Of a DNA stretch of 64,000 bases, positions 35,595 to 47,560 are shown one piece after another. Under the pieces are notes generated by a model. That model had not been told where the DNA came from. It saw only the letters and a list, made by a program, of their open reading frames with translations, and did not search any database. Position 1 is the first letter of the stretch; every line of letters starts with the position of its first letter. Both the position numbers and the translations under genes were made by a program. The DNA lies in the NCBI GenBank assembly GCA_015680685.1, contig MNCI01029592.1, forward strand, positions 242,448 to 306,447. The letters are read 5' to 3'. Source of the DNA: Gnetum montanum. Lineage: Eukaryota > Streptophyta > Gnetopsida > Gnetales > Gnetaceae.

Positions 35595-35818
35595 AAGATT
35601 GGCTACAAGGTTTAACAGAAAGCTCACAAGTGTAATTGCCACACTTGTGATTAACCTTGCAAGTGTAATTGGGAAGACAATGATTAACCTTAAGGCTAGA
35701 GTCACTTCCTAAAGGATTGGTGTACTGGAAATGATAAAGTCCATGAAATTTGATTGGATTGCACATGAACACTTTGTGATTCATATGGTTGTTTATAGGG
35801 GTACCTCACCACTTATCA
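35595..35818 (+). repeat. E3 5' LTR remnant
   Basis: The block 'gggaagacaatgattaacc', the text 'ttcatatggttgtttatagg' and the end gtacctcaccacttatca match the ends of the other LTRs. The upstream part with promoter and palindromes is not recognisable. A short repeat 'cacttgtgattaacc' style duplication lies at 35620-35690. Confidence 0.75.
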
Positions 35819-35837
35819 TTAGCACTGTTGTTGGTGA
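35819..35837 (+). other. Primer binding site of E3
   Basis: The text ttagcactgttgttggtga is a decayed version of the tRNA-Asp-like site, at the expected place. Confidence 0.7.
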
Positions 35838-35974
35838 CTTTGTTTGTGGAACCTATGCCATTTAGTTTTAAGTGAATACCATTAATATCATTGTACAAAC
35901 CCCAAGGTTAGTATAATTTCCACTATACATAGAATTTTAAAAGCACATTGATAATTTTAATTTATTTTGCAAAC

Positions 35975-38450
35975 TATCTTCTTCTTCTTGAAAGCACAAA
36001 GATACCAAACCACTGGTCCCACAAGAGTGCAAGTTGGTATACACTCATCTAGATGAGTTTGTGCTAAACTTTACCTTCATCCTATATTAGGATAAATAGC
36101 TATGATGGCATGATATGGAGGGCAATGTCATCTTGTCCCCTAATAGATTTGTGCCTAGGATGCTACTTAAAATCCTTAAGAAGTTAGGCATAGCAGATCT
36201 TTAGGAAGAATACATTGTGGATGGATATGACACTTGAAACTACTATTCCAATGAAACATAATGCAAATGAGATCGATGTTAAGAGAAACTCCATGAAGCT
36301 ACAAAGGGAAAACATTACACCAATCCTTTATTCCTACTAAATCAACATAACATTGAGGATCCTCCTACTGAAGATTCTCAACATGAAGATTCTCCACCCC
36401 CTGATATTGGTGATGAGGGTGTGAACCTAAACATATAATCCACTATTTATAAATTGGGTTCAGGAAAAAGTAACAGTCAAGGTAGGGACTTGAATAAGCA
36501 TCACAATAGCAAGGGATCTAAGGATGGTGATTGTAATAAGCAGAAGAATGGTGGTAGAGACCGTGGTGGCAATGGAAATCCACCTTCCTCTTCATCCTCT
36601 TCGTTTGATTGCAAACATTCCTCTTCATTTGACGGTTCTCATGGAGGTCACCATTGAAACAATTGTGATGAAGGTGATCAACGAGATAACAATGATCATG
36701 AAGGCCACCAAAATCAAAAGGGTGGCCAAAACCGTCATCGACATCATCGATGTAGTGATGATGATGAACCTCTATTGGCAACTTGAAGTATGATTAACAT
36801 TGTAGAGGTAGTTAAAATTTCAACTAGGCATATGAAGGATAGTTGGATTAAGTGTCTAGACATGAACAATATTCCAAGATTTGAGGGGGGATACAACTTT
36901 GATTTGCAAATGCATTTACAAGCTTTTCATGATGCATGTGCCTTACAGAACATAGAGAATGAATGACAAAAACTCAAACTATTTTCTAGGACACTCATCA
37001 AGAAAGCTAAAAGTTGGTACCAGTCTTTGGAACTAGAATCTATTCATCAATGGAGTACCATGTTAGAGCTATTCAATGACAAATACCAGATGTACTCCAG
37101 AGTGTCTAATCTGAGAAGGCAAATCCAAGGTCAAAAACAAGGCACACATGAACCCTTAGATGCCACCATGGGCTAATGCTAGTCACTCTTACCCCGATGC
37201 CCTAGCCATGGTTATTCTCAAAGGGAACAACTTCATCACATCATAGATGGGCTTAGAGTAGAAACAAGAAGAACCTTTGGGTGTATGCCCAAGAAAGATT
37301 GTTTGAACTAAGAGCTCATCAAATCCAAAGGCTAATTGAGCAAGTAGCAAAAGAAGAAGGTGAGATATGAAAAAGGGAAAGTGCTAAAGAGTATAATAAA
37401 GATCCTTCTATTAGAAAATGAGAGGTCCAATTTTGTGATGAGGAAGAATCACAACTTGATGAAGTGGTGAATAGAAAAAGCTTGCCCATTCAAAAGTTTA
37501 TTTTTGATATTTCAACAAAGGTTGACAAGTTATGGGACTCTTTGAATGAACTTATTCAAACCACTTTGAAGATTGTTGAAGAATCCAAATAGAAAAATAG
37601 TGATCATAATTGCAGGAGGCACAAAGAAGCTGAATGTGCCTACCAAAGAGGTAAGGGCAAAGCTACTATAGTAGAGGAAGTTGTGGAGTCTAATTTTGAT
37701 GATGAAACTAAGTTTGACATTTTTCAATATGAACATCCAAAGGGATGTTTCCCTATGGTGTTACATTACAAGAGTTTGGATTGTACATATTGAATCCTCA
37801 CCTAACACGTAGGAAAGCTCCAAGATTATTGCCTTATCCTCAAGGCAATCCAAGATAGTTCCACCAATAGCAACAAGTTTACTACCCAAGTGGAATAGCT
37901 TCACAACCTTATGAGCAATACCAACAATGGTACTAATCACAATCATGGGGAATGCCACCACCAAGGTAGAAAGACCCTTATAGGTAACTAAATCCATATG
38001 GGTACCATGTTCAACAACCTGTCTCCCCTAGAAGTTGTACAAGTCATACATCATGCCAGCATCACTATTACCCTCCAGAGTACCACCAAACACATTCACC
38101 ATCTACTTGAGGGGAAAACCCATATCCATATCCATATCATCCTCCACATCCCTTTGCACATACACCTCCACCTTCAACCCAATTACCTTTTGCTCCATCC
38201 ATGCAGGGTGAGATTCTTTCACAGCTACAACAATGAAATGCTATGAGGGTTGTACACTCACAACTAGTTTTTCAACCAAGTGGTCTAGACAATCGATCTA
38301 GGAAAAGACCCTTCTTTTGACCTAACAATCCTCTTTAGCCCTTAGAACCTACTCCGATTGATCACCGTGCATCTCTAGCATCCTTATCCTCTGCATCAAA
38401 CACCTTTGAGTATCCTTCAAACCAAGTGTCACCTCGGATCTAAACTGTAA
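35975..38450 (+). pseudogene. gag: E3 gag, broken
   Basis: The start codon appears lost (tatcttcttct where others have atgtcttcttct). The low-complexity stretch at 36454-36780 is rich in Gly, His, Ser and Asn. The gag core begins near 36861 with LDMNNIPRFEGGYN and continues through LFNDKYQMYSRVSNLR. The zinc-knuckle-like motif reads CDIFQYEHPKGC near 37712 in the shifted frame. At least one frameshift is present between about 37280 and 37700, plus stops at CAG-derived codons. Confidence 0.8.
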
Positions 38451-38499
38451 TGTTAACCCATGCTATTTCCAATTGGATTAAGGTTGGAAATCTTCCTAC

Positions 38500-39030
38500 A
38501 AATAGATTTGATCTAGGAAGTCCACTCATCTATCTATAGATCACTAGACATGAGCCATGAAAAGCTCTTCTTGACTCTAGTTCTAGAGTTAATCTCATCT
38601 CTCATGACATGTACAAGGCCTGGAACCTACCACTTCTCAAGAAGAGCAACATTTGTCTAGAATTAGCAAATCAGCTAATTACTATCCCTAGGACATTGTG
38701 ACCACAATTTGTGGGTGGTCCTATCTTGCTAATTTTCTGGTGATCAAAGTGAACAACTACAAAAGTGACTTCTCCATCATTATGAGAAGGGCTTGGTTAA
38801 GCATTGTTGATGCAAAAATGGGCATAAGGGACCTATCTTTAGAAATATCTAAGGAAAATGAACTAGGAAAGATTGAGAAGAAGCATATTCCATGCATCAT
38901 GTACAGTGATAACAGATGCAATTGCATACAAAAGATTTGGGCAATCAAGAGCACATACATTAAGGCATGTAATCAATGTGCACAAGAAATTAACATTCAA
39001 AGGTGTCTGTACATAGTAGCCACAAAGTAG
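38500..39030 (+). pseudogene. E3 protease, broken
   Basis: The active-site loop reads LLDSSSRVNLIS (Asp kept, Gly changed), followed by DMYKAWNLP, a frameshift near 38695, and WSYLANFLVIKV. From 38698 the frame is open for 110 codons and ends in the Cys-containing linker shared with E2. Confidence 0.75.
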
Positions 39031-40250
39031 AAGGACACCCAGTTGTTGATAGCTGATTCAGATAGTAGCACAATATGCATGGAGCTAACTAAGAGCCTAA
39101 CTTGTGCATATGTTGAAGGCATGGACAAAATTGAACAAGTTCATTTCCAACTCTCTGATGAAGATGATGATACTTGTTGGGGAGAGTTGGAAATCCTTGA
39201 TCACTTCAAGCAAGAGCCCTTAGAGCTAAAAAATTTACTGGTCATAATGGAGTATGCATTTTTAAAGAATGGTAAATTGGTCATAATTAATGCCAAACTT
39301 GCTCCTGAACAAAAAGAAAGTTGTAGAAAGTGGTGAATAAATGGTCAACAACCTTTGCCTGGTCATATCCAAAGCTAATAGGAATTGATCCAAGGACATG
39401 CTAGCATTGCATCTACACCAACCCAACCATGAAGGCTACAAGGCAATCACAGAGATGGCTAAACCCCAAATTGAAGCAAATCATCAAGGAGGAAATAAAA
39501 CAACTCCTCAAGGTAAGGTTCATCTATCCAATTGTAGATAGTGAGTGGGTTAGCCCACTCATAATTGTACTAAAGAAGGATGGCAGTTGGTAGGTTTGCA
39601 TCAACTTCAAACTATTGAATATGGAAACATTTAAAGATCACTTTCCTTTGGCATTTGTAGATCATGTGTTAGATACCATATTTGGGCATTATTATTATAG
39701 CTTCTTGGATGGTTATAGTGGCTATAACCAAATCCAAATCGTGCTAGAAGATCAAACCAAGATAACATTCATGAGTCCCTAGGGGACTTTTGCATGTTAT
39801 AAGATTTTATTTGAACATTACAATGCCCTTGCAACATTTGAACACTTGGTCTTTAGTATCTTTCAACAATAGATTAGTAGTGGTGTTGAAGTCTTCATGG
39901 ATGACTTCACCACATATGAAGCTACATTCAAGCAAGCCTTGGACTGTGTAGAGCAAGTATTGAAGAGATATGTTGAGACAAACTTGCAACTCAATTAGCA
40001 AAGAGTCGTCTCATGATCCAAGAAGGCATTGTGCTAGGGCACTGAATTTCACAATAAGGAATTGAGGTAGACCTAGAGAAAATAAGGGTTATCCAAAGAA
40101 TAACATGCCAACCAAAGACTGTTAAAGATGTTTAGTCATTCCTTGGACACACTAGCTATTATTGGTGATTCATAAAGAATTTCTCTAAGATCACAAAACC
40201 ATTGATAAAGCTTGCAAAGAAAGATGCACCATTCATCTAAACCAAGGAAT
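39031..40250 (+). pseudogene. E3 linker and reverse transcriptase, broken
   Basis: An open linker (39043-39336) contains ELEILDHFKQEPLELK, which E1 and E2 share. RT follows with FIYPIVDSEWVSPL, SFLDGYSGYNQI, a broken PFG region, and VFMDDF at 39891-39908, so the catalytic FMDD is kept. The TAG codon in W-stop-VCI is at the same place as in E1. Many other stops are present. Confidence 0.87.
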
Positions 40251-40289
40251 GTGAACATGCATTCCAACAATTAAAGGAGAAACTCATAA

Positions 40290-40680
40290 AAACACCAATC
40301 CTATGAGCACTAGATTGGTCTAGACCTTTCCATATCATGATAGATGTATCTAACTATGCCTTGGGAGTGGTACTCTTGTAGATGGATGATAAGAAATGTC
40401 CATACTACATCCACTACGCAAGTCGAAGCATTGTGGGAGCATAGTTAAATTACACCACCACAGAGAAAGAATTAATGATAGTGATGTATGTTTTGGAAAG
40501 TTAAAGTACCATGTGCTTGGTTACAAAGTATTTGTGCGTATGGACCACAATGCAATCTGCTTCCTCATGAACAAGCTGATGGTGAGCCTTCATGTCATAC
40601 AGTGGCTTGTGATCTTGCAAGAATTTCACCTTACTATGGTAGATTAAAAAGGGATCAAGAATGTGATCACTGACCACCTC
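40290..40680 (+). pseudogene. E3 RNase H, broken
   Basis: The text MIDVSNYALGVVL, TTTEKELMIV, VRMDHNAICFLMNKL aligns with the RNase H of E1 and E4, with the three acidic residues kept. A frameshift lies near 40498. Confidence 0.83.
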
Positions 40681-41386
40681 TCTTGCTTAAGATGGGATAA
40701 TAAAGAGGAGGAGAGCTTGCTCTCTGAGCAATTTCTAGACAAACTCCTCTTTATAGAAGCAATAAGAGAACAAACACTTGCAAAAATAATATGGTATAAT
40801 GGCATCCTCACCTACCTTCTCACTCAAGAGATACAACAAAACTTGGATTTTAGGAAGAAGTAACAATTTCTTCATCAAACCAAATACTTCATGGAAATCA
40901 ACAAACACCTTTATAAGGTGTGTGCCAATGGCTTGATCTGTTGGTGTGTCCTTGACAAAGATCAATTGCAAGTTCTCCAAGATGTTCACGAAAGGCCTTA
41001 CGAAGGCCACTATGTAGGGAGCCACATGGCCATAAAAATCTTGATGGCAAGATACTATTGGACTATAATCTTTAGGGATGCCCACCAGTTTTTCAACTCT
41101 TGTGAATGTTGTTAACGAGAAGGTTCTCAATAGTGGATTCAACAATTGGAGCCTTTCGACATATAGGGCAATGATTTCATGGATCCCATCACACCCATAT
41201 CCAATGGGAAGGCATATATTATTGTAGCAATTGATTACTGCAACAAATGGGCAGAAGTAGCAACCATTACTGATTTTACATCATCCACTATTCCTAAATT
41301 TATACAATAAAATAGTGGGAATAGATTTGGGTGTCATGTTCACTAATTTCTAATAATGGAACTCACTTCATAGGTGCCACCTATAA
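40681..41386 (+). pseudogene. E3 integrase, truncated
   Basis: The N-terminal part is open at 40891-41115 and includes the HHCC region (DVHERP...GHYVG...CECC). The core then has GNDFMDP with its Asp, AIDYCNKWAEVA, and SNNGTHF with Asn at the second catalytic Asp. About nine residues of the loop after CECC are missing relative to E1 and E4. The rest of the domain, including the catalytic Glu, is lost at the breakpoint. Confidence 0.83.
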
Positions 41387-41638
41387 TATTGAAGTTAGAT
41401 CAAATACTAACATTTAATATGTAATGCAAATGTATGTATCCATACTAACATTTAATATGTGTCCATACAAGCATTTAATATGTAACACAAGCGTATGTGT
41501 ACACATAGCATAGATTACGAAGCTATTTGTTTCTGTTGGTATCTAAGTGATCCGATTTCATAGAATCCCTTAATTTGTTGCGGACGTCATACAATCCCTT
41601 AATTTGTTGGGGACCAGCTTTAATTTAATTTGATGGGT
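41387..41638. repeat. Short-repeat spacer upstream of the oxidase remnant
   Basis: The unit 'atactaacatttaatatgt' occurs three times in varied form at 41411-41485. A second direct repeat 'atagaatcccttaatttgtt' / 'atacaatcccttaatttgtt' lies at about 41560-41610. No coding frame is visible. The left edge is the E3 breakpoint. Confidence 0.55.
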
Positions 41639-42042
41639 ATGCAAGGTTGCCATGATCCATTTCCAAGGAAATTTAATTTAGTTGAACACGAACGACACAA
41701 AGTATCATGATCATTCATTACGATGTAGCGTGGAGGAAGCGTTTATCTTTGCAGCAGGAACACAAGTTGCTGGGCTACATGCGAATGCTTGGCACATATG
41801 TGCGACGCTATTGCGCAAACAACAACTCTGCCCACGCCTACGTCAATTACCTTGACTTGGATTTGGGGTTTGCTCATAATGGAACGGCTTCTGGAGTGGA
41901 GCAGAGCACAGGAGAATGGGGTGAGGCTTACTTTGGGGCAGGCAATTACTTGAGGTTGGTTAAGGCCAATACCATAATCAAGCCTTCCAACTTCTTCCGT
42001 TACGCACAATGCATCCTTCCTCTTGTTGCTTCCCAGTCCTAA
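41639..42042 (+). pseudogene. Berberine-bridge-enzyme-like oxidase, C-terminal remnant
   Basis: The frame from 41707 to the stop at 42042 encodes about 110 residues that match the C-terminal end of plant BBE-like FAD oxidases: HYDVAW, AYVNYLDLDLG, WGEAYFG, NYLRLVKANTIIKPSNFFRYAQ and LPL. Family members are about 500-550 residues with a secretory signal and an FAD-binding domain, which are absent here. Just upstream, a second frame gives HDPFPRKFN, like the family's PFPHR segment, so a frameshift of roughly 28 extra bases separates the two. This stretch keeps many CpG pairs, unlike the transposons around it. It is a remnant of a host gene, and the only one recognised. Confidence 0.82.
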
Positions 42043-42981
42043 CGCTCCGAAGACGATCCATGGCTCCCGCACAATGTAGCGCACTCATTTTGGGTGGCTT
42101 TCACGCACCTCCTTTCAAGACATGATATTATTGTTACCCTGTTTTTAATTCCACGGTCCAACAAAGCCATCTCCACATGCTCATACAACGTAGCATTCCA
42201 TTTTGAATATCTCACTATTTCAGTTATTGGTCTCTTACATTTCTCGTCCAAGCCACCGTTGCATAAAAATTATCTTTTACAGTAAAATTTTCGCCTAATC
42301 TCAAAGGATGTAGCTGAAAATGTTAAACACCATTTTTTTTTTATAAAAAAAAAAATTATTTTGGTGTATGGGTAGGGTGGGTTCAACCCACAACCCAAAA
42401 CAAGAATTAATGAAAAATAAAAAAATTTCTTAGTATATAAGATCATCAATATATAAGAGAGAGCTAAAAGAAAAAGTTCAACCATTTTTGGATGTTTTTT
42501 AAAGTTTTCATTGTTACAACTAATCTTGAAAACTTTGCCTTTTGGAATAGGAAAAACCCTCATTCAAAGGACCTTCACAAGTTTTCACATCTTACTAAAG
42601 AGTTTCTTACAAAGAGGAAAGGGAAAACTCTCTTCAAAGAAAAAATATGAATGTAATAATTAGAAATAAGGTACAACTTTTAACAAAAGTTAATACCTTA
42701 TCCAACTTGAGCCCACAAAAATAAATAAAATTAATACTGCCATAAAAAAATTAATTGTTTAGCCTTCACTTCAAGTTTTTCTACTTGAATCTATAATTTA
42801 AAAACATCTTTGAGAATTTGATATTTACTTCCTATAGGAAGATTATAGTTACATTCTTAATATCAGAAGATATTTGCACAACAAAGATTCCAAATAGAAT
42901 AGACAAGGAACAACCAAATACAATTCCAAATATAGAGAATAATATATAATTTGATGACAAAAAACATGATGTTATTGTTGA
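42043..42981. other. 3' flank of the oxidase remnant
   Basis: The first 200 bases are richer in G+C and may be former 3' untranslated sequence. The rest is A+T-rich, with a poly-T/poly-A palindrome at 42329-42358. No gene is visible. Its right edge is the end of element F. Confidence 0.5.
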
Positions 42982-44723
42982 TTCATAAATTTTGGACACA
43001 TCAACACTCAAAAAATTCATTTAGGGATATTATTGCCTAGGGTGCCTCCTGTATGGGTATGGGAACTAGGAATAATCTCAGTTGATAAGGCAACATGATG
43101 TTTTGTGACGTATAAAGATGCTAGTAAGTTAAATGATTTTAACAAGGAAATATAAAAGGTAGTTCAAGATAATTTTGATAGAAAGACAACTATTTGCTTT
43201 TTAAATTTTCAACAATAAAACTTGTGTATTAATAAAACATGAAATTAAAGCAGGAAATACCTAACAGCTTGGACAGAATTAATCTAAGTTCTAAAGTAAA
43301 ATAGGTCCTATGTTTAATCCATAGCATAGAGACCACAATTTAGTTGTAGAAATATAAAATGACAAAATGAAATGACGACTGAGCTCAAATGAGCACAAAT
43401 GGAATGACTTTTGGTGCAACCTTGCCTACTAGTGCTTGTAAGAAGTACACCTCTTCTAATGAGCTTGTAACCTTTGATCATTGAATCTACCCACTACTTT
43501 GCCCTAAATTGCCTCTAGGAGAGCCATCGAACAAGCAACAAAATTAAGAGAGAACCCTGGGATTTTGCACCATGACTCCACTTGGAGAAAACCCCAACAC
43601 CATAGCTAGCTTTGTGCTTCTTTCATCCTTCCCTCTATCGCATCTGACCAAGGAACTTATAAGGATCGGTCTAGCACATGAGGAGCAACCACCTGTGTGT
43701 AATGGCCATGGCAATTACTACCCATGTGTAGCATCCATTTTAATGTCCACTACCACCACCTATGCATAACGTACCTTGTAACGTCCATCAATCACATGTA
43801 GAAATGATAGCAACTAGCATGCCCAAGTGCAACAAATGGTAGTTACTATAATGTGGGCACACATAATGGCTACATGAGCCTATCAAGTGTAGAAAATGGT
43901 TGTAACAAGGAAACGTGACTTTAGTGCCAAACGGCCTCCCATCAATGTAAAAAATAAGTAGGAACCATGCCTCATATCCCACATAATGTCCAAGTTGTAG
44001 CTTCATTATTGTCATAAATCCTCAATGTGCATTTTTGTTATTACTGTAAAAAAAAAAACCAAAAACCACAAAACATAACACTAGTATAGATCAAGGCATT
44101 GTATTCTTCAAATGTCACCACATGGCTACCCAACAACAAACCCTACACCTCTGGTTCAATTCTTTGACAACAATGAGAGCATGAACAATTCAACACAATT
44201 CCATCTGCAACTACAACAAATCAGCCATGGAATGTGGTAGAGAATATCTCCAGAAGAAACAAACCATGCAAACGTGATTGCTAAGTTGCCCCTGCATGAA
44301 TTCCATAGTTGCAATGCCATTACTTTCATTGTTTCTAATTTTTTTTATATATCTATTTTATTTCTTTCATGTGTTCTTGTGTGATTTGTGATTTACTAAT
44401 TCTCTAAAGTTAACATGGTGATGTCCACCAATAATGATGTAATTTCCATCTGGGTCTTTAGTACATTGTTTCTAAAGATTTTTCAAAAGAGCAACATTCT
44501 ATTTTTCATTGGAAATCTTAGCTTATGATTTTAGATAACCTTTATAAACAAAGTTTACATTACATTCTTTTATTTTATTTTATCAACTTGAAATAAATGT
44601 GTTATGGATATGAGTAATGATGAATGCAAACTCATCTTTCTATAAATTATTATGATTGATTTAATGTGATTAAACCAATTTATGAATGGTTCCATGCTTA
44701 GCATGGGAGTGTTGATATCAACA
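42982..44723 (-). repeat. F 3' LTR
   Basis: The left end aligns with 59924 onward for about 455 bases, over which both copies are co-linear. The right end is placed at 44723 because the minus strand there reads ggggctaag followed by TGTTGATATCAACA, a typical purine tract and LTR start. The LTR begins with a perfect 16-bp palindrome (44709-44724). The end placement is inference. Confidence 0.65.
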
Positions 44724-46090
44724 CTTAGCCCCCAAACTAGAAATTGCATGTAAGTGCAAGAATAACAAAACCATAGAAATTTTAAAAGGGGATGCAAAAG
44801 ACAAGGAATCAAAAGGTTCCAAAACATTGACAAATTGAAATTTGAAAGCAAACTATACCTATCAAGCATGATTAAAATGACCATATAATCAAGAGAGCAC
44901 TAAACATGTGCCATCCAATACACCACCTTGTTTAATCAAGATCTAAACATATACTTTTTATAAATCATAATTTTATCTATATACACATATATATAATTAA
45001 GATCTCATTCCCAATGATCCCAAAGGTAAGAGTCATTAGTATAGAGGATAAAATTGATCACAAAACTTATACTAAACTTTATGAGGACATGCTTCTTTTA
45101 GATCATAGCTAGCCACAACTTTCAAATTTTTCCTTTGTTTTTTCTTTTGGACATTTAGAAAGGGAATGGGTTAAAAGGAATAAGGGAAAATCAAGAAAAT
45201 TAGGAAATGGGAAGGGAATGTTTTCTTTTTCTTTTTTGAATTTCGGGAAAAATAGCTTTTAAAAGGATATGGAGGCTAGGGTGAGGATTATTGTTGGATC
45301 CCATCACACTTAAGAACTTATTACACTACCAATGAACATGGTCTCCATTTCTTTTCTTTTCTTTTTTAGGAAACTTTACTCATGGTGCACTTCATTCATA
45401 AGGTAGGAATTCCAACATGAGTTTGGCCAATTAGTTGCATTACCAAAGAACATGATCCTTTCAAAAACTTTGCTCATGGTGCAATTTAACCCTTATGCAT
45501 GTGCCTTTTTTATTATAATCTAGATGGCATCATAGTAGGTATCTTGGATGGCTAAGGACTCTCAAGTGGATAGGAACATACTTTACCTTGTTGCTCATAG
45601 GATAGCCATGGATCATCACACTTGAAAGCTAGGGTTTATGAGAGAAAAAACAAAATTTTCTAAGGTCACCTAGTGATTGTGGCTAATCATTCTTCGACTT
45701 CACATGTCCTACATTCACATAATCATGATGATAACATGATAAGTTAGCACAAATCCCATCCTACATAATCCAACATAACTAATAAAACTAAAACCTTAAA
45801 AAAGATTGGAAAGAATCATAACATTATTGAAATATATCATATATAGGAGATTTTATATAATAGTAATATGATATATAATATAAAGCATTATACTTGCATT
45901 ACTTTCAAATGGTGTTATGATGACTTAATGCCTAGTAACTCAAATGATTATAATGATTACTAAAATCATATGAAAAGCACAAATCAAACCAAAAACCAAT
46001 ATGCTAAGAAAGAGATGATGGAAATGCAAAGAAAATATGCAAATGCAAGTATATACAAATAAAATGCATGGTGAAAGAAAAGAAAGCATG
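44724..46090 (-). other. F post-pol non-coding region
   Basis: The bases 44724-44740 (cttagcccccaaacta on plus) are the purine tract of F on the minus strand. The remainder is A+T-rich without a coding frame. Confidence 0.5.
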
Positions 46091-46620
46091 AAACTAAGAT
46101 TCTACTAGGTGTCCACATGGGGCACCTGAGTAGCAATGATTTAGATGAAATGCATTAAAATTTCTATTTAATTTGTATCCTTGCAAATCAACAATTAGTA
46201 CACATTGAGGCCAATGACATTCATAACTTGGTTTGGACCTGACCACATAAAAGAAAATTTACTTTGAGGACTTGTTTGTCCAAATGCTCTATCTCTTTTT
46301 TGGAATAGATCTCATATTTTAAAGACTTTGCCTATATATTTCTTGTTAAACAATCTTTTAACAATTTGTTGATGATTAAGATTACAAAAATCAATACATA
46401 ATTTTTTTCTAACATGCACTAAATTTGATGTCCAACTTAAATGTTTCACAAGATAAATAAATTTAGATTCTAAAACTTCATCAATTTCATCTTTCATCCA
46501 AGTTTTAATCTTAGGTCTAACAAGTCTAATTTTTTGTAAGTCATCAAATAAAGCTTCTATAGTTGTTATTTTTGGAGAGATCTTATATGGAAAATATGGC
46601 ATCCTCTAACATAGCTTCTT
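46091..46620 (-). pseudogene. F: RT start fused to integrase tail
   Basis: Reading leftwards from 46602, the frame gives the beginning of RT (KDEIDEVLESKFIY, SNLVHVRKKLCIDFCNLN). It then passes directly to a stretch like the C-terminal tail of integrase (VKRLFNKKYIGKVFKI, and after a stop, MWSGPNQVMNVIGLN). The catalytic RT motif, RNase H and the integrase core are missing. The join lies near 46375. This marks an internal deletion of the pol gene. Confidence 0.7.
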
Positions 46621-46839
46621 CATTAATTTAATATATTTTAAAACAGTAATAACTAAATTCACCATTGGAAAATAAAAATTCGTGGATATGATCATTATTG
46701 TCAAAACTTAGAAAGAAAAGAGATTATGTGGAACAGAATAGAAGTTAACCTTTCAGAATCCCAAGAATTGTGTCTAAAAGGGACATCTAAAGTAGTGGCC
46801 ATTTGAGCTAATGCATCATGAACATAATTTTCTTCTCTA

Positions 46840-47178
46840 AGAAATTGTTCAATTTGGCACACCTTTGAATGTTTTAATGATTAAGATCTCATTTATATCT
46901 TTTTCCTCTCCTAATGGTGGTAGGTCACCCAAAAGAAATATTTTTCTATCATGTTGATAATAAGGCAAGTCATCTTCATAAATTTTTTCACATTCTCTAA
47001 AAGCAAAAGGATTTGTTTCTAAGATTTCACTCTCATGGTCATTTATAACATGTTTGCCAACTACAACTTCGATAACTCCAATATAAAGATTAGTATTTTG
47101 ATTTTCCAAAGATTGATTTTGTTGATTAAAATATGTTACCACTTGTTTATAGAAAGGTTCTCTTGGTATAACCATATA
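46840..47178 (-). pseudogene. F protease-RT linker
   Basis: A frame of 108 codons (MVIPREPFYK to FKGVPN) follows the protease stop. It is acidic, with the text LGDLPPLGEEKDIN. I do not recognise a domain; by position it is the linker between protease and RT. Confidence 0.55.
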
Positions 47179-47560
47179 TTAAAATTTTCTTTTAATAGGA
47201 ATTAATAATTTTGAGAAATCTAACCTAAAGAAGCCTTCAAACCTGGCTCCAAAAGTCTTAGAAAAAAGCACACCATAAGTGGATGACATATCAACTACTA
47301 AAATATTTGTATAGCATGTAAAAGTAGGGTATTGTTTAAGTTGTACTTTTACTTCCTTTAATGACCCTACCACAAGTACATCAAATCCATCAAGTTGTAT
47401 CACACTTCTTGCTTGTGGTAGCATTTGTGCTCCTAATGTTTCACATACCTCAAGGGGCATGACACTAATAGTTGCACCAGAATCCATTAAATAAGGTGAT
47501 TGATCTTTCTTATTAGGCATAAAATTGCTTGATTTTGGTATTGATAAAGCATTAGGAATT
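47179..47560 (-). pseudogene. F retropepsin protease
   Basis: The text LMDSGATISVMP carries the intact DSG active site of a retropepsin. The downstream block includes QLDGFDVLVVGSL and VDMSSTYGVLF. The frame is open over the whole domain (part of a 187-codon stretch). It would process the F polyprotein. Its style (DSGA, then CETLG) is of the Tat/Ogre branch and unlike the DLG protease of E1 to E5. Confidence 0.82.

Larger units (their letters stand above)
35595..41386 (+). mobile_element. E3: gypsy element truncated at both ends
   Basis: E3 has the 3' quarter of a 5' LTR, a primer site, gag, protease, RT, RNase H and two-thirds of integrase on the plus strand. Similarity to E1 and E4 stops inside integrase just after NNGTHFIGAT, where unrelated sequence begins. 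No 3' LTR is present. It belongs to the same family as E1. Confidence 0.88.

Noticed and set aside
36454-36793. His-rich frames considered as a metal transporter or histidine-rich host protein
   Set aside because: The stretch lies between the N-terminal block and capsid core of E3 gag and recurs at that place in the other copies.
41743-42084. A 113-codon open stretch on the minus strand
   Set aside because: It lies opposite the oxidase remnant, whose plus-strand reading matches a known family. The minus reading is a shadow.
42270-42563. A 97-codon minus-strand stretch
   Set aside because: It crosses a poly-A/poly-T palindrome, has no known motif, and has the composition of A+T-rich spacer.
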